DNA from: Priestia aryabhattai
GTDB taxonomy: Bacteria > Bacillota > Bacilli > Bacillales > Bacillaceae_H
Direction: 5' to 3'
DNA length: 64,000 bases
NCBI RefSeq assembly: GCF_023715685.1
Contig: NZ_JAMBOQ010000005.1
Span: 186,001-250,000 of the forward strand
This document shows positions 23,893-32,255 of the stretch, piece after piece. The notes under the pieces were generated by a model. It ran no database searches, had not been told where the DNA came from, and saw only the letters and a program-made list of their open reading frames with translations. The position numbers were made by a program, and so were the translations under genes. The stretch's first letter is position 1. Every line of letters starts with the position of its first letter.

Positions 23893-24772
23893 AACATTCG
23901 GTCGCCACTTACGTGAAGGATCTAAAAGTTTAGGAAGAAACGGTTGGATGACATTCGCATCTGCAAGTGCGGTTACTGTGACGCTCTTGCTTGTAGGGGT
24001 ATTTTTTATGTTAATGATGAATTTAAACCACATTGCTAAATTGATTGAAAATGATGTGGAAATTCGCGTTCACGTTGATGCTGCAGCGACAGCAGATGAC
24101 CGAAAAGCAATGAAAGAAAAGCTAGATGCAATTAAGCAAGTTGATACGGTGACGTTTTCTTCTAAAGATAAAGAATTAAAAGATTTAATTAATAGTATGG
24201 GTGATGAAGGACAAGCTTTTGAACCGTTTGAGCAGCAAAATCCATTAAATGATGTATTTGTTGTTAAAACAAAAGAGCCAACCGATGTCGCAAAAGTAGC
24301 TGAACAAATTGAAAAATATCCGTATGCAGCAAAAGTTCAATACGGACAAGATCAAGTTGAAAAGTTATTTAAAGTGCTGAAAGTAGCTCGTAATATCGGG
24401 ATAGTACTGATTTTAGGGCTTCTATTTACAGCGATGTTCCTCATTTCAAATACAATTAAAATTACGATTGTAGCTCGCCGTGAAGAGATTGAAATTATGC
24501 GCTTAGTGGGAGCCACAAACTCCTTTATTCGCTGGCCGTTCTTTATTGAAGGTCTGTTTTTAGGGGTGCTTGGTTCTATTGTGCCAATTGCAGTTATTAT
24601 CGGCGTGTACAGCGTTTTATATAATGAAGTTCAACCTAAATTTGATGGATTCTTTGAACTTTTACCTGCATTTCCATTCGTGCTTCAAGTGTCGCTATTG
24701 TTACTAGTAATCGGTGGTCTAATTGGGATGTGGGGAAGTACATTATCCATCCGTAAATTCTTACGAAAATAA
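23882..24772 (+). CDS. ftsX: Cell division protein FtsX
   Basis: FtsX is the membrane partner of FtsE. The 296-residue protein has an N-terminal cytoplasmic part (MKARTFGRHLREGSKSLGRNGWMTFASASA), one helix, a large extracellular loop (about residues 45-165) and three C-terminal helices with the RREEIEIMRLVGAT cytoplasmic block. I start at ATG 23882, overlapping ftsE by 11 bases; a GTG at 23870 is possible. In Bacillus, FtsEX activates the CwlO endopeptidase; here an M23 hydrolase gene follows. Confidence 0.95.
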   Translation: MKARTFGRHLREGSKSLGRNGWMTFASASAVTVTLLLVGVFFMLMMNLNHIAKLIENDVEIRVHVDAAATADDRKAMKEKLDAIKQVDTVTFSSKDKELKDLINSMGDEGQAFEPFEQQNPLNDVFVVKTKEPTDVAKVAEQIEKYPYAAKVQYGQDQVEKLFKVLKVARNIGIVLILGLLFTAMFLISNTIKITIVARREEIEIMRLVGATNSFIRWPFFIEGLFLGVLGSIVPIAVIIGVYSVLYNEVQPKFDGFFELLPAFPFVLQVSLLLLVIGGLIGMWGSTLSIRKFLRK

Positions 24773-24800
24773 GAATAGATTTTTAACATAATAGATTATA

Positions 24801-24852
24801 ACAACCTCACATTTGATGTTTATCAAATGTGAGGTTGTTGTGTAATTACACA
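24801..24852. repeat. 17-base perfect hairpin plus 14-base palindrome after ftsX
   Basis: ACAACCTCACATTTGAT (24801-24817) pairs exactly with 24822-24838; there is no clear T-run. It abuts TGTGTAATTACACA (24839-24852), a perfect palindrome. The first is probably a terminator-like end of ftsX; the second may be an operator for the next gene, as it contains TGTAAT in both directions, the half-site of the WalR box. Confidence 0.6.
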
Positions 24853-24932
24853 TAAAAATAGAAAAAAGTGCTAATGGGGATCTTGCTAATGCCCGTTTAT
24901 ACGGGGAAATATGTGCAAATGGGGAGAAACAA

Positions 24933-26141
24933 ATGACACGTAAGACATTAGTGATGACAGCAGCAGTTTTAGTTGGACTAAGTGCAGCTTGGGTAGGCAA
25001 TGAAAAAATTGTTTATGCAGAAAGTGCTAGTACTACTAAACTCAGTGATTTAGAGAAAAAAAGTGATGATGTGAACCAAGATGTTAATCAAAATAAAGAG
25101 AAATTAAAAAAGGTTCAAGAAAAACAAAAAAACGAAGAAGCTGAGATTGCGCGCTTGGATTCGGAAGTCGGACAAACGAATGCAGACATCCGCATTCGCG
25201 AAGCTGAAGTAGAAAAAGCAAAGCAAGACATTGAAAAGCTGAAAAACGAAATTGACGTTGTAAAAAAAAGAATCGAAAAAAGAAATGAGTTATTAAAAAA
25301 GCGTGCTCGTGCTTTACAAGAAAACGGTGGGTCTGTGGATTACATAGATGTACTGCTAGGCTCTGAAAGCTTCGGAGACTTTATTAGCAGAGTGAGTGCG
25401 GTGTCGACAATTGTAGGGGCTGACCGTGACTTGTTAATGCAGCATGAAGCGGATAAAAAGGCAAAAGAAGTGAAAGAAACAAAAGTTCAAAATAAGCTAA
25501 CAGAAGTAAATCAAGCGCTTGAAGAGCTTAAAAACCTTCGTGCACAGCTGCAAAAGCAAGTAGACGAAAAGAATCAGCTCATGCAAACACTCAAAGATCA
25601 GGAAAAAGAATTTAATGAAGAAGCCGTTGGATTAGAAGAGCAAGCTTCTATTTTAGCTGATCAAAAAAATGCAGCGCAAGCTCAACAGCAAGAAGTTGAA
25701 AAAGCCAGGGCAATAGAGGAGGCATCTGCTGTCACAAGCGGTTCGTTTATGAGACCGGCAAAAGGCCCGGTAACGTCTCATTTTGGATATCGAGAAACGT
25801 TTGGAAGGGGACACTACGGTATTGATATTGGAAAGCGAGGAGAAAGTGTTCCAGTTGTAGCCGCAGCAAGCGGAAAAGTAATTAGAGCATATCATTCTTC
25901 TTCTTTTGGTAATGCCGTATTTATTCGTCACAATGTAGATGGTCAGACTTGGGTTACAGTTTATGCTCATTTAGAGAGCTACAGCGTCTCGAGTGGTCAA
26001 TCTATTAACAAAGGTCAACAATTAGGTTATATAGGAAATACAGGGCGTTCGTTTGGCGCTCACCTGCATTTTGAATTGCATAAAGGCGATTGGAAAGGCA
26101 AAAATTCCGCTGTAAATCCTGAAAGTTATATTAAATTTTAA
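24933..26141 (+). CDS. Secreted M23 peptidoglycan hydrolase with coiled coil (PcsB/EnvC-like architecture)
   Basis: The 402-residue product has a signal peptide (about 1-30, basic start then hydrophobic core), a long charged coiled coil (about 33-270) and a C-terminal LytM/M23 endopeptidase domain (about 275-400) with zinc ligands intact: HxxxD in GHYGIDIG and HxH in GAHLHFEL. The layout is that of FtsX-controlled hydrolases and activators such as PcsB and EnvC, and the gene lies directly after ftsEX. B. subtilis uses an NlpC/P60 enzyme (CwlO) with a similar coiled coil. FtsEX control here is an inference. Confidence 0.88.
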   Translation: MTRKTLVMTAAVLVGLSAAWVGNEKIVYAESASTTKLSDLEKKSDDVNQDVNQNKEKLKKVQEKQKNEEAEIARLDSEVGQTNADIRIREAEVEKAKQDIEKLKNEIDVVKKRIEKRNELLKKRARALQENGGSVDYIDVLLGSESFGDFISRVSAVSTIVGADRDLLMQHEADKKAKEVKETKVQNKLTEVNQALEELKNLRAQLQKQVDEKNQLMQTLKDQEKEFNEEAVGLEEQASILADQKNAAQAQQQEVEKARAIEEASAVTSGSFMRPAKGPVTSHFGYRETFGRGHYGIDIGKRGESVPVVAAASGKVIRAYHSSSFGNAVFIRHNVDGQTWVTVYAHLESYSVSSGQSINKGQQLGYIGNTGRSFGAHLHFELHKGDWKGKNSAVNPESYIKF

Positions 26142-26182
26142 GTTCCTAGCATACGTGGTACAAGCTCAACATATAGTTTAAC

Positions 26183-26219
26183 AAAAAGGCATCGCACTTG
26201 ATTTGTGTGGTGCCTTTTG
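26183..26219 (+). terminator. Terminator after the M23 hydrolase gene
   Basis: AAAAAGGCATCGCAC and GTGTGGTGCCTTTT form a stem with two mismatches or G-U pairs, followed by a short T-run. Confidence 0.6.
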
Positions 26220-26314
26220 CTACAAATAACACATGCATCCTTTTTATTACATAGTTTTGGTTGTATCTATTATAATAAGAAGAGATGGCTTAAGGTTGAG
26301 GAGGATGAAAGAAC

Positions 26315-27754
26315 TTGAATCGGAAAATCGTTGCACTATTAATGGCACTCTCCTTAGTTGTTGGAGCAGCAGGTACATATTTTGGCATTCAGTATGCAAA
26401 TGCTGGAACGGTCAGTACGCCCCTTACAACTTCTTCAAATGATAGTAAAGTGGAAAAGGAAGAGCTAGACAAAATCAAGCAAGCTTATGAACTGATATCT
26501 TCAAAATATTACAAAGATGTAGATGACAAAAAGTTATTAGATGGTGCAATCCAAGGAATGGTACAAACCTTAGGAGACCCTCACTCATCTTACATGGATA
26601 AGAAAACGGCACAGCAATTCACGCAGTCTCTTGATTCATCGTTCGAGGGAATTGGCGCTGAAGTGAGCATGGTAGATGGAAAAGTAACAATTGTAGCTCC
26701 ATTTAAACAATCTCCTGCGGAAAAAGCAGGCTTAAAACCAAATGATCAGATTTTAAAGATTGACGGTAAAAGTATCGCAGGTCTTGAATTGAATGAAGCT
26801 GTATTAAAAATTCGCGGTAAAAAAGGCTCTACCGTGACATTGGATGTTCAACGACCAGGCGTGAAAGAAACGATGAAAGTGAAAGTTGTAAGAGATGAGA
26901 TTCCAATTGAAACCGTCTATTCTTCTGTTAAAAATGTAAACAATAAAAAAATTGGTTACATGGAAATTACGTCATTCTCTGAATCAACGGGAGACGAATT
27001 TACGAAACAGTTGAAGAAACTTGAAAATAAAAATATTGATGGATTAGTTCTAGACGTTCGTGGAAATCCTGGTGGCTATTTAACGAGCGTTGAAAAAATG
27101 CTCGACAAATTAGTAACGGATAAAAAACCATATATTCAAATTGAAGATCGTAACGGAGAACGTCAAAAAGTGGTTTCTTCAATGAAAAAGCAAAAAGATT
27201 ATCCAATTGTGGCCTTGATTGATGGAGGAAGTGCATCGGCTTCTGAAATTCTTGCCGGGGCATTAAAAGAAGCAGGAGGATACAAGCTAGTAGGTGAAAA
27301 ATCATATGGAAAAGGAACGGTTCAACAAGCTGTTCCAATGGAAGACGGCAGTAATTTAAAATTGACTTTTTATAAATGGCTAACGCCTGATGGAAACTGG
27401 ATTAACGAAAAAGGTATAAAACCAACGGTGGAAGTCAAGCAGCCGGATTATTATTATGCAAATCCAATTCAAGTTGATAAAAAGCCATTAACACGTGATA
27501 CGACAGGTGACCAAGTGAAAAATGCTCAAGTTATGCTAAAAGGCCTTGGCTTTGAACCTGGACGTACAGACGGATATTTTAGTAAAGAGACAGAAACAGC
27601 TGTAACAGCATTCCAAAAAGCCAATAAGCAAAAAGCTACAGGTGAAATCGATGAAGATACAGCAGCGCTTTTACAAACAAAACTGTTAGAAAAAATCAAA
27701 TCAAAAGATGAAGATCGTCAGCTTCAAACAGCTTTAAAGCTAGCTAGTCAATAA
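26315..27754 (+). CDS. ctpB: C-terminal processing protease CtpB (S41) with peptidoglycan-binding domain
   Basis: CtpB is a secreted serine protease; in B. subtilis it cleaves SpoIVFA to trigger pro-sigmaK processing during sporulation. The 479-residue protein has a signal/anchor (1-30), a PDZ domain (about 105-190), the S41 core with catalytic Ser308 in GGSASASEI, Lys333 and Gln337 in SYGKGTVQQ, and a C-terminal peptidoglycan-binding domain (about 395-460, GDQVKNAQVMLKGLGF). The catalytic spacing matches B. subtilis CtpB. TTG start with GAGGAGG upstream. Confidence 0.93.
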   Translation: MNRKIVALLMALSLVVGAAGTYFGIQYANAGTVSTPLTTSSNDSKVEKEELDKIKQAYELISSKYYKDVDDKKLLDGAIQGMVQTLGDPHSSYMDKKTAQQFTQSLDSSFEGIGAEVSMVDGKVTIVAPFKQSPAEKAGLKPNDQILKIDGKSIAGLELNEAVLKIRGKKGSTVTLDVQRPGVKETMKVKVVRDEIPIETVYSSVKNVNNKKIGYMEITSFSESTGDEFTKQLKKLENKNIDGLVLDVRGNPGGYLTSVEKMLDKLVTDKKPYIQIEDRNGERQKVVSSMKKQKDYPIVALIDGGSASASEILAGALKEAGGYKLVGEKSYGKGTVQQAVPMEDGSNLKLTFYKWLTPDGNWINEKGIKPTVEVKQPDYYYANPIQVDKKPLTRDTTGDQVKNAQVMLKGLGFEPGRTDGYFSKETETAVTAFQKANKQKATGEIDEDTAALLQTKLLEKIKSKDEDRQLQTALKLASQ

Positions 27755-27761
27755 GAAGCAG

Positions 27762-27800
27762 AAAAAGTTCCGTGCTTTTCCAAAGCACGGAACTTTTTTA
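27762..27800 (+). terminator. Terminator after ctpB
   Basis: AAAAAGTTCCGTGCTTT (27762-27778) pairs perfectly with 27782-27798 and ends in a T-run. Confidence 0.9.
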
Positions 27801-27916
27801 GTAAAAACAACATTGTCGGTTAGTGATTCATTTTGATAAAATAAAGAAGCCTATGATACATAACAATCAATCGTAAATGTTGTAATAAAAATGTGAAAAA
27901 TACAGGTGGTGAAAAA

Positions 27917-29107
27917 ATGGATTTTGCATTAGAGCTCTTAAAAGGTATCGGGCGTTTGTTTTTACATCCGTTAACTTATTTATTTCTGCTCGTTTCGTTT
28001 TTTGTAGGTCTTTCTCGCGTCAAGAGAGAGCGTCAGAATTTTCATGTTCGCGTGTTTGATTTTATTTTAGAAGCAAAATATTTATTTTTTCCAGGTATCA
28101 TTATTGGATTGATTTTATCCGTTGTTACCGTGTTGCTAGGTGTCTATGTATCTATAGGAATGATTGTACTTGTAGCTGTTTTAACTTTTATCATAAGCGG
28201 CCCTTGGACGTTTAAATGGCTTTCTCCTTCTTATACGATAGGACTAGCTGTTCTTGCAACCTTGCTTATTCCTGCATCTGGTTTCGGTGAAGGATTTATT
28301 CAAACTTGGTCTGTGCAAGCTCATAACGCAGAGTTGCCTTCGCTTACTATTTTAATGTCTCTGCTTGTATTAGCAGAAGGATATTTAATTTGGAAATTTG
28401 GAGCAAAAGGTACCTCTCCAGCCATTGTGAAAAGTAAAAGAGGGCAGGAAATTGGGGCTCATTACTCTCAAAAATTATGGGTAGTCCCGCTTTTTGTCTT
28501 AATTCCAGGCAGCGCCATTACGTCTGTGTTTCCATGGTGGCCTGTGTTATCTATTGACGGGACATCATTTAGCCTGTTTTTTGTTCCTTTTGCTATCGGT
28601 TTTTATCAGCGAATTCAAAGTATGGTGCCGTTTAAATCTATTGAATTTACCGGTAAGCGTGTATTAGCATTAGGCGTGGGATTAACGATCATTACGATTG
28701 CTGCCGTTTTTTATCCCCCAGCCGCTGTAGCTGTTGTTATTGTGGCGATTATAGGGAGAGAGTGGATTCGTTTGCAGCAGCGTCGAAGCGATGAAAAAGC
28801 GCCCGCGCTGTTTACTAAACGTACACAAGGTTTGGTTGTATTAGGAGTCATCCCTCATTCTCCGGCAGAGAAAATGGGTTTGAAAGTAGGAGAAGTGATT
28901 ATTAAGGTAAATGGAATCGCTATATCTGAAGTGCATAAATTTTATGAAGCATTACAAGTTAATAACCGTGCTTTCTGTAAGCTAGAAGTTATTGACGAAA
29001 ATGGAGAAGTTCGCTTTACTCAGCGAGCATTGTATGACAACGAACATCATGAACTAGGTATTTTGTTTGTACACAATTATACAAAACGTGATTCACAAGC
29101 TGGTTAA
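27917..29107 (+). CDS. minJ: Polytopic PDZ protein MinJ, division-site topology factor
   Basis: MinJ bridges DivIVA and MinD at poles and septa in Bacillus. The 396-residue protein has several membrane helices (first in LFLHPLTYLFLLVSFFVG, the N-terminal signature with SRVKRERQNFHVRVFD) and a C-terminal PDZ domain (about residues 305-385, LGVIPHSPAEKMGLKVGEVI). Length equals that of B. subtilis MinJ. The start is ATG 27917 with AGGTGGTG 6 bases upstream; an in-frame GTG at 27893 has no ribosome-binding site. csbA follows closely. Confidence 0.88.
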   Translation: MDFALELLKGIGRLFLHPLTYLFLLVSFFVGLSRVKRERQNFHVRVFDFILEAKYLFFPGIIIGLILSVVTVLLGVYVSIGMIVLVAVLTFIISGPWTFKWLSPSYTIGLAVLATLLIPASGFGEGFIQTWSVQAHNAELPSLTILMSLLVLAEGYLIWKFGAKGTSPAIVKSKRGQEIGAHYSQKLWVVPLFVLIPGSAITSVFPWWPVLSIDGTSFSLFFVPFAIGFYQRIQSMVPFKSIEFTGKRVLALGVGLTIITIAAVFYPPAAVAVVIVAIIGREWIRLQQRRSDEKAPALFTKRTQGLVVLGVIPHSPAEKMGLKVGEVIIKVNGIAISEVHKFYEALQVNNRAFCKLEVIDENGEVRFTQRALYDNEHHELGILFVHNYTKRDSQAG

Positions 29108-29133
29108 AAGACGGATGAAAAGGAGAAATGTTT

Positions 29134-29358
29134 GTGGAAGTCAAAACGATTGCCGCGATTTTTCTACCCGCCATATTACTTGTTCTGTTTACTAGAGTAA
29201 CATATAACCTATATGTTGCAACAGCACTGACGCTTTTGTTGATAGCTGTTTCTGTATATAAAGGGTACGCAGATTATCCGCTTATTATTTTAATAGATTT
29301 ACTTTCAGCAGCCATTGGTTTTATATATGCAAAAGGCATGCTAGCAGCTGGAAAATAA
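29134..29358 (+). CDS. csbA: Small membrane protein CsbA (DUF2198)
   Basis: A 74-residue protein with two or three membrane helices that resembles B. subtilis CsbA (LLVLFTRVTYNLYVA, then KGYADYPLIILIDLLSAAIGF). CsbA is a general-stress (SigB) protein of unknown function, normally encoded just before uvrB-uvrA as here, though in this window the proline block intervenes. The start is GTG 29134, 8 bases after AAAGGAG; the ATG at 29128 is only 2 bases from it. I see no convincing SigB promoter. Confidence 0.85.
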   Translation: MEVKTIAAIFLPAILLVLFTRVTYNLYVATALTLLLIAVSVYKGYADYPLIILIDLLSAAIGFIYAKGMLAAGK

Positions 29359-29403
29359 AGATTGTTGCTTTGATGATAAGTTAATCGCTTATTATTAAAA
29401 TGT

Positions 29404-29442
29404 ATACAAAAGCTCTCTACACAACGTGGAGAGCTTTTGTAT
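29404..29442. terminator. Terminator after csbA
   Basis: ATACAAAAGCTCTC (29404-29417) pairs perfectly with 29429-29442; the tail is short. Confidence 0.75.
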
Positions 29443-29481
29443 GTTAAAAAATGAGTTAGAACTTATAACAATATTGTTTCG

Positions 29482-29496
29482 GTTCATTTAATGAAC
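29482..29496. promoter_or_regulatory. Perfect palindrome upstream of the proline operon promoter
   Basis: GTTCATTTAATGAAC is a perfect 7-1-7 inverted repeat centred about 55-60 bases before the expected transcription start, the usual distance for an activator box. The binding protein is unknown; a PutR-type or the nearby regulator at 32254 are candidates. Confidence 0.55.
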
Positions 29497-29509
29497 GAGT
29501 ATAATCAAG

Positions 29510-29579
29510 TTGATTACACAAATATGTTTATATATAAGATAATTTAAACACTTATGTATAAATTTATTTAAATAAGTGT
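29510..29579 (+). promoter_or_regulatory. Sigma-A promoter and leader inverted repeat of the proline operon
   Basis: TTGATT (29510-29515), 17 bases, TATAAG (29533-29538). Downstream, ACACTTAT (29548-29555) and ATAAGTGT (29572-29579) form an inverted repeat near the transcription start. No sigma-54 element is present. The remaining leader to 29671 is AT-rich with nothing else recognised. Confidence 0.6.
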
Positions 29580-29671
29580 ACAAAAATGTGAGAAGGGTAT
29601 AGAAAAATAAAAGTAGTAATCTGAAAATTTTGTCTATTATCTAATTTAAAAAAATAAAAGGAGGTTTAGTA

Positions 29672-30589
29672 TTGATGGAAGTATTAATGAGAACGATGTT
29701 TCAGTCGCTTGGCAAAAATCATTCAATGAATAAATTAGCTAAAAAGTATGGATTGCGGATGGGGGCAGCTCGTTTTGTTGCTGGAGACTCAATCGAATCA
29801 GCAATTCAAACATCCAAGGAGCTTAACAATAGTGGAAAAGTTGTTACACTCGATCATTTAGGAGAATTTGTTTTTACAGAAGAGGAAGCCAGGTTATCTA
29901 CTGCCATGTGCATTCAGACACTAGAAGCCATTGCAGAATCGGGCGTTCAATCAAATTTATCATTAAAGATGACTTCTTTAGGATTGGATATTAGCAAAGA
30001 ACTTTGTATGGAAAATATGCGCAGAATTCTACACACGGCCAGGGTGAATGATATTTTTGTTCGAATTGATATGGAAGACTACTTGCACTGCCAAATCTCC
30101 CTTGATATGTATAAAGAATTACGCAAAGAATTCGATAATGTTGGAATTGTGATTCAAGCGTATCTTTATCGTACAGAACAAGATATGAATGACTTACATC
30201 AATATCAAGCCAATTTACGTCTAGTAAAAGGAGCTTATAAAGAATCACCAGAAGTATCATTTCCGGAAAAGAAAGACGTAGATGAAAACTATAAAAAAAT
30301 CATTAAAATGCATTTATTGAATGGACACTATACAGCTGTAGCAAGTCATGATGAAGAAATGATTCAGTACACAAAACGATTAGTAAGAGAAAATGGTATT
30401 TCAAATGATCAATTTGAGTTCCAAATGCTTTATGGAATTTGCGTAGAACTGCAGGATCGTCTGGTAAGAGAAGGATATAAAGTCAGAGTTTATGTTCCTT
30501 ACGGCATTGATTGGTTTGGGTATTTCATGAGACGCCTAGCCGAGCGTCCCGCCAACGTATGGTTCGTGCTGAAAAACTTCGTGAAATAA
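29672..30589 (+). CDS. putB: Proline dehydrogenase (PutB/FadM type)
   Basis: A FAD enzyme that oxidises proline to pyrroline-5-carboxylate, the first step of proline degradation. The 305-residue monofunctional form shows the barrel motifs of the family: TLDHLGEF, LSLKMTSLGLD, IDMEDY, RLVKGAYKE, ASHDEEMI, and the C-terminal RVYVPYGIDWFGYFMRRLAERPAN, which holds the proline-binding arginines. The start is TTG 29672 or ATG 29675, both after AAAGGAGG. The dehydrogenase for the second step follows after 27 bases. No putP permease gene is next to them. Confidence 0.94.
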   Translation: MMEVLMRTMFQSLGKNHSMNKLAKKYGLRMGAARFVAGDSIESAIQTSKELNNSGKVVTLDHLGEFVFTEEEARLSTAMCIQTLEAIAESGVQSNLSLKMTSLGLDISKELCMENMRRILHTARVNDIFVRIDMEDYLHCQISLDMYKELRKEFDNVGIVIQAYLYRTEQDMNDLHQYQANLRLVKGAYKESPEVSFPEKKDVDENYKKIIKMHLLNGHYTAVASHDEEMIQYTKRLVRENGISNDQFEFQMLYGICVELQDRLVREGYKVRVYVPYGIDWFGYFMRRLAERPANVWFVLKNFVK

Positions 30590-30616
30590 ATTTCTAATTA
30601 AAGGGGACTAATTGAA

Positions 30617-32188
30617 ATGACAGTAAGTACAAAAATCTCAGTTTTTAAAAATGAACCGTTTACTGATTTTTCGTTAGAAGAGAATAAACAAGCGATGCAA
30701 GCGGCGTTAGTGAAAGTGAAAAAAGAACTGGGACAAACATATCCTCTCACGATTGGAAAAGATAAAATCTCAACAGAAGAAGTGATTGTATCTACGAACC
30801 CGGGAAAGGTAGATGAAGTGATTGGTAGAGTAAGCCGTGGCACTAAAGCTTATGCTGAGCAGGCGATGCAAGAAGCGTCAGCAGCATTTCAATCATGGAA
30901 GAACGTCCCGCCTGCTGAACGTGCTGATTATTTATTCAAAGCAGCAAGTCTGATGAGAGAAAGAAAGTATGAATTTTCTGCCATGCTCGTTTATGAAGTG
31001 GGGAAAAACTGGGCAGAAGCTGATGCGGATACAGCGGAGGCCATTGACTTTATGGAATTTTATGCGCGAGAAATGATTCGTTTAAGTGAAACGAATGAGC
31101 ATCAGCCTTTAACGCCGGTAGAAGGTGAAACAACAGAGATGACGTATATTCCTTTAGGAGTAGGAGTAGTCATTTCACCTTTTAATTTTCCGCTTGCCAT
31201 CATGGCTGGAACCACTGTAGCTGGAATTGTATCTGGAAATGCAGTTATTTTAAAGCCAGCTGATTCTGCGCCGGTTATTGCTGCGAAATTTGTTCAATTA
31301 ATGGAGGAAGTTGGTCTTCCGTCTGGTGTTCTGAATTTTATTCCTGGAGATGCTATAGAAGTTGGAGAATATTTAGTCGAACATCCTCAAACTCGTTTTA
31401 TTTCTTTTACGGGATCAAGAGAAGTAGGATGTCGCATTTACGAACGTGCTTCAAAAGTACAATCTGGACAAATTTGGCTGAAACGCGTCATTGCTGAAAT
31501 GGGAGGAAAAGATGGCATTGTGGTAGACGAAACAGCAGATTTAGACGCGGCAGCACAAGCGATCGTAGCATCTGCGTTTGGATTTCAAGGTCAAAAGTGT
31601 TCCGCTGGCTCTCGAGCGATTATTGTAGAATCTGTTTATGAAGAGGTTGCTGAAAAGGTAGCCGCATTAACGAAAGAATTAACCGTCGGACTGCCTGAAG
31701 ACAATCCTTCTATGGGGCCTGTTATTGATCAAAAAGCGTATGAAAAAGTATTAGCCTACATTGAAATCGGCAAAGAGGAAGGAAAGCTTATTGCCGGGGG
31801 AGCTAAAGCTCCCGGAAATGGCTACTATATAGAGCCTACAGTATTCAAAGATGTGGATTCAAAAGCACGAATTATGCAAGAAGAGATTTTTGGACCGGTC
31901 CTTGCGTTGACAAAAGCAGCTAACTGGGAAGAAGCCATTGAGATTTACAATGAAACTGACTACGGTTTGACGGGAGCTTTTTTCTCTGAAAACGAAGAGA
32001 GAATCGAGAGGGCGTTAGCTACTATGCACTGCGGTAACTTATATATTAACAAAAAATGTACAGGAGCATTAGTTGGCGTTCATCCTTTTGGAGGTTTTAA
32101 TATGTCCGGAACGGATTCGAAAGCCGGAGGGTATGATTATCTTCTATTATTTACACAAGGGAAGATGACAGCGAGAAAACAGAAATAA
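30617..32188 (+). CDS. pruA: L-glutamate gamma-semialdehyde (pyrroline-5-carboxylate) dehydrogenase
   Basis: NAD-dependent aldehyde dehydrogenase turning glutamate semialdehyde into glutamate, completing proline degradation (PutC/RocA in B. subtilis). The 523-residue protein has [12 protein letters not shown], the catalytic Glu in AEMGGKDG, the nucleophilic Cys in [15 protein letters not shown], and the C-terminal [19 protein letters not shown]. Slightly longer than the usual 515 residues. Same operon as the proline dehydrogenase gene. The shared terminator at 32204 lies between it and the convergent regulator. Confidence 0.94.
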   Translation: MTVSTKISVFKNEPFTDFSLEENKQAMQAALVKVKKELGQTYPLTIGKDKISTEEVIVSTNPGKVDEVIGRVSRGTKAYAEQAMQEASAAFQSWKNVPPAERADYLFKAASLMRERKYEFSAMLVYEVGKNWAEADADTAEAIDFMEFYAREMIRLSETNEHQPLTPVEGETTEMTYIPLGVGVVISPFNFPLAIMAGTTVAGIVSGNAVILKPADSAPVIAAKFVQLMEEVGLPSGVLNFIPGDAIEVGEYLVEHPQTRFISFTGSREVGCRIYERASKVQSGQIWLKRVIAEMGGKDGIVVDETADLDAAAQAIVASAFGFQGQKCSAGSRAIIVESVYEEVAEKVAALTKELTVGLPEDNPSMGPVIDQKAYEKVLAYIEIGKEEGKLIAGGAKAPGNGYYIEPTVFKDVDSKARIMQEEIFGPVLALTKAANWEEAIEIYNETDYGLTGAFFSENEERIERALATMHCGNLYINKKCTGALVGVHPFGGFNMSGTDSKAGGYDYLLLFTQGKMTARKQK

Positions 32189-32203
32189 GTTCAGTCTAAG
32201 GAA

Positions 32204-32255
32204 AATCAAAAAATTCGACACGAAGCTAAAGATGCTTATGTCGAATTTTTTGATT
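32204..32255. terminator. Bidirectional terminator between pruA and the regulator gene
   Basis: AATCAAAAAATTCGACA (32204-32220) pairs exactly with 32239-32255, with T-rich ends on both strands; it overlaps the regulator stop codon. Confidence 0.82.

Noticed and set aside
26233..26442. Small ORF overlapping the ctpB start
   Set aside because: It runs out of frame into the conserved ctpB signal region and has no ribosome-binding site.
29361..29671. Search for a sigma-54 promoter of the proline operon
   Set aside because: No TGGCAC-N5-TTGC-like sequence on either strand; a sigma-A promoter fits instead.
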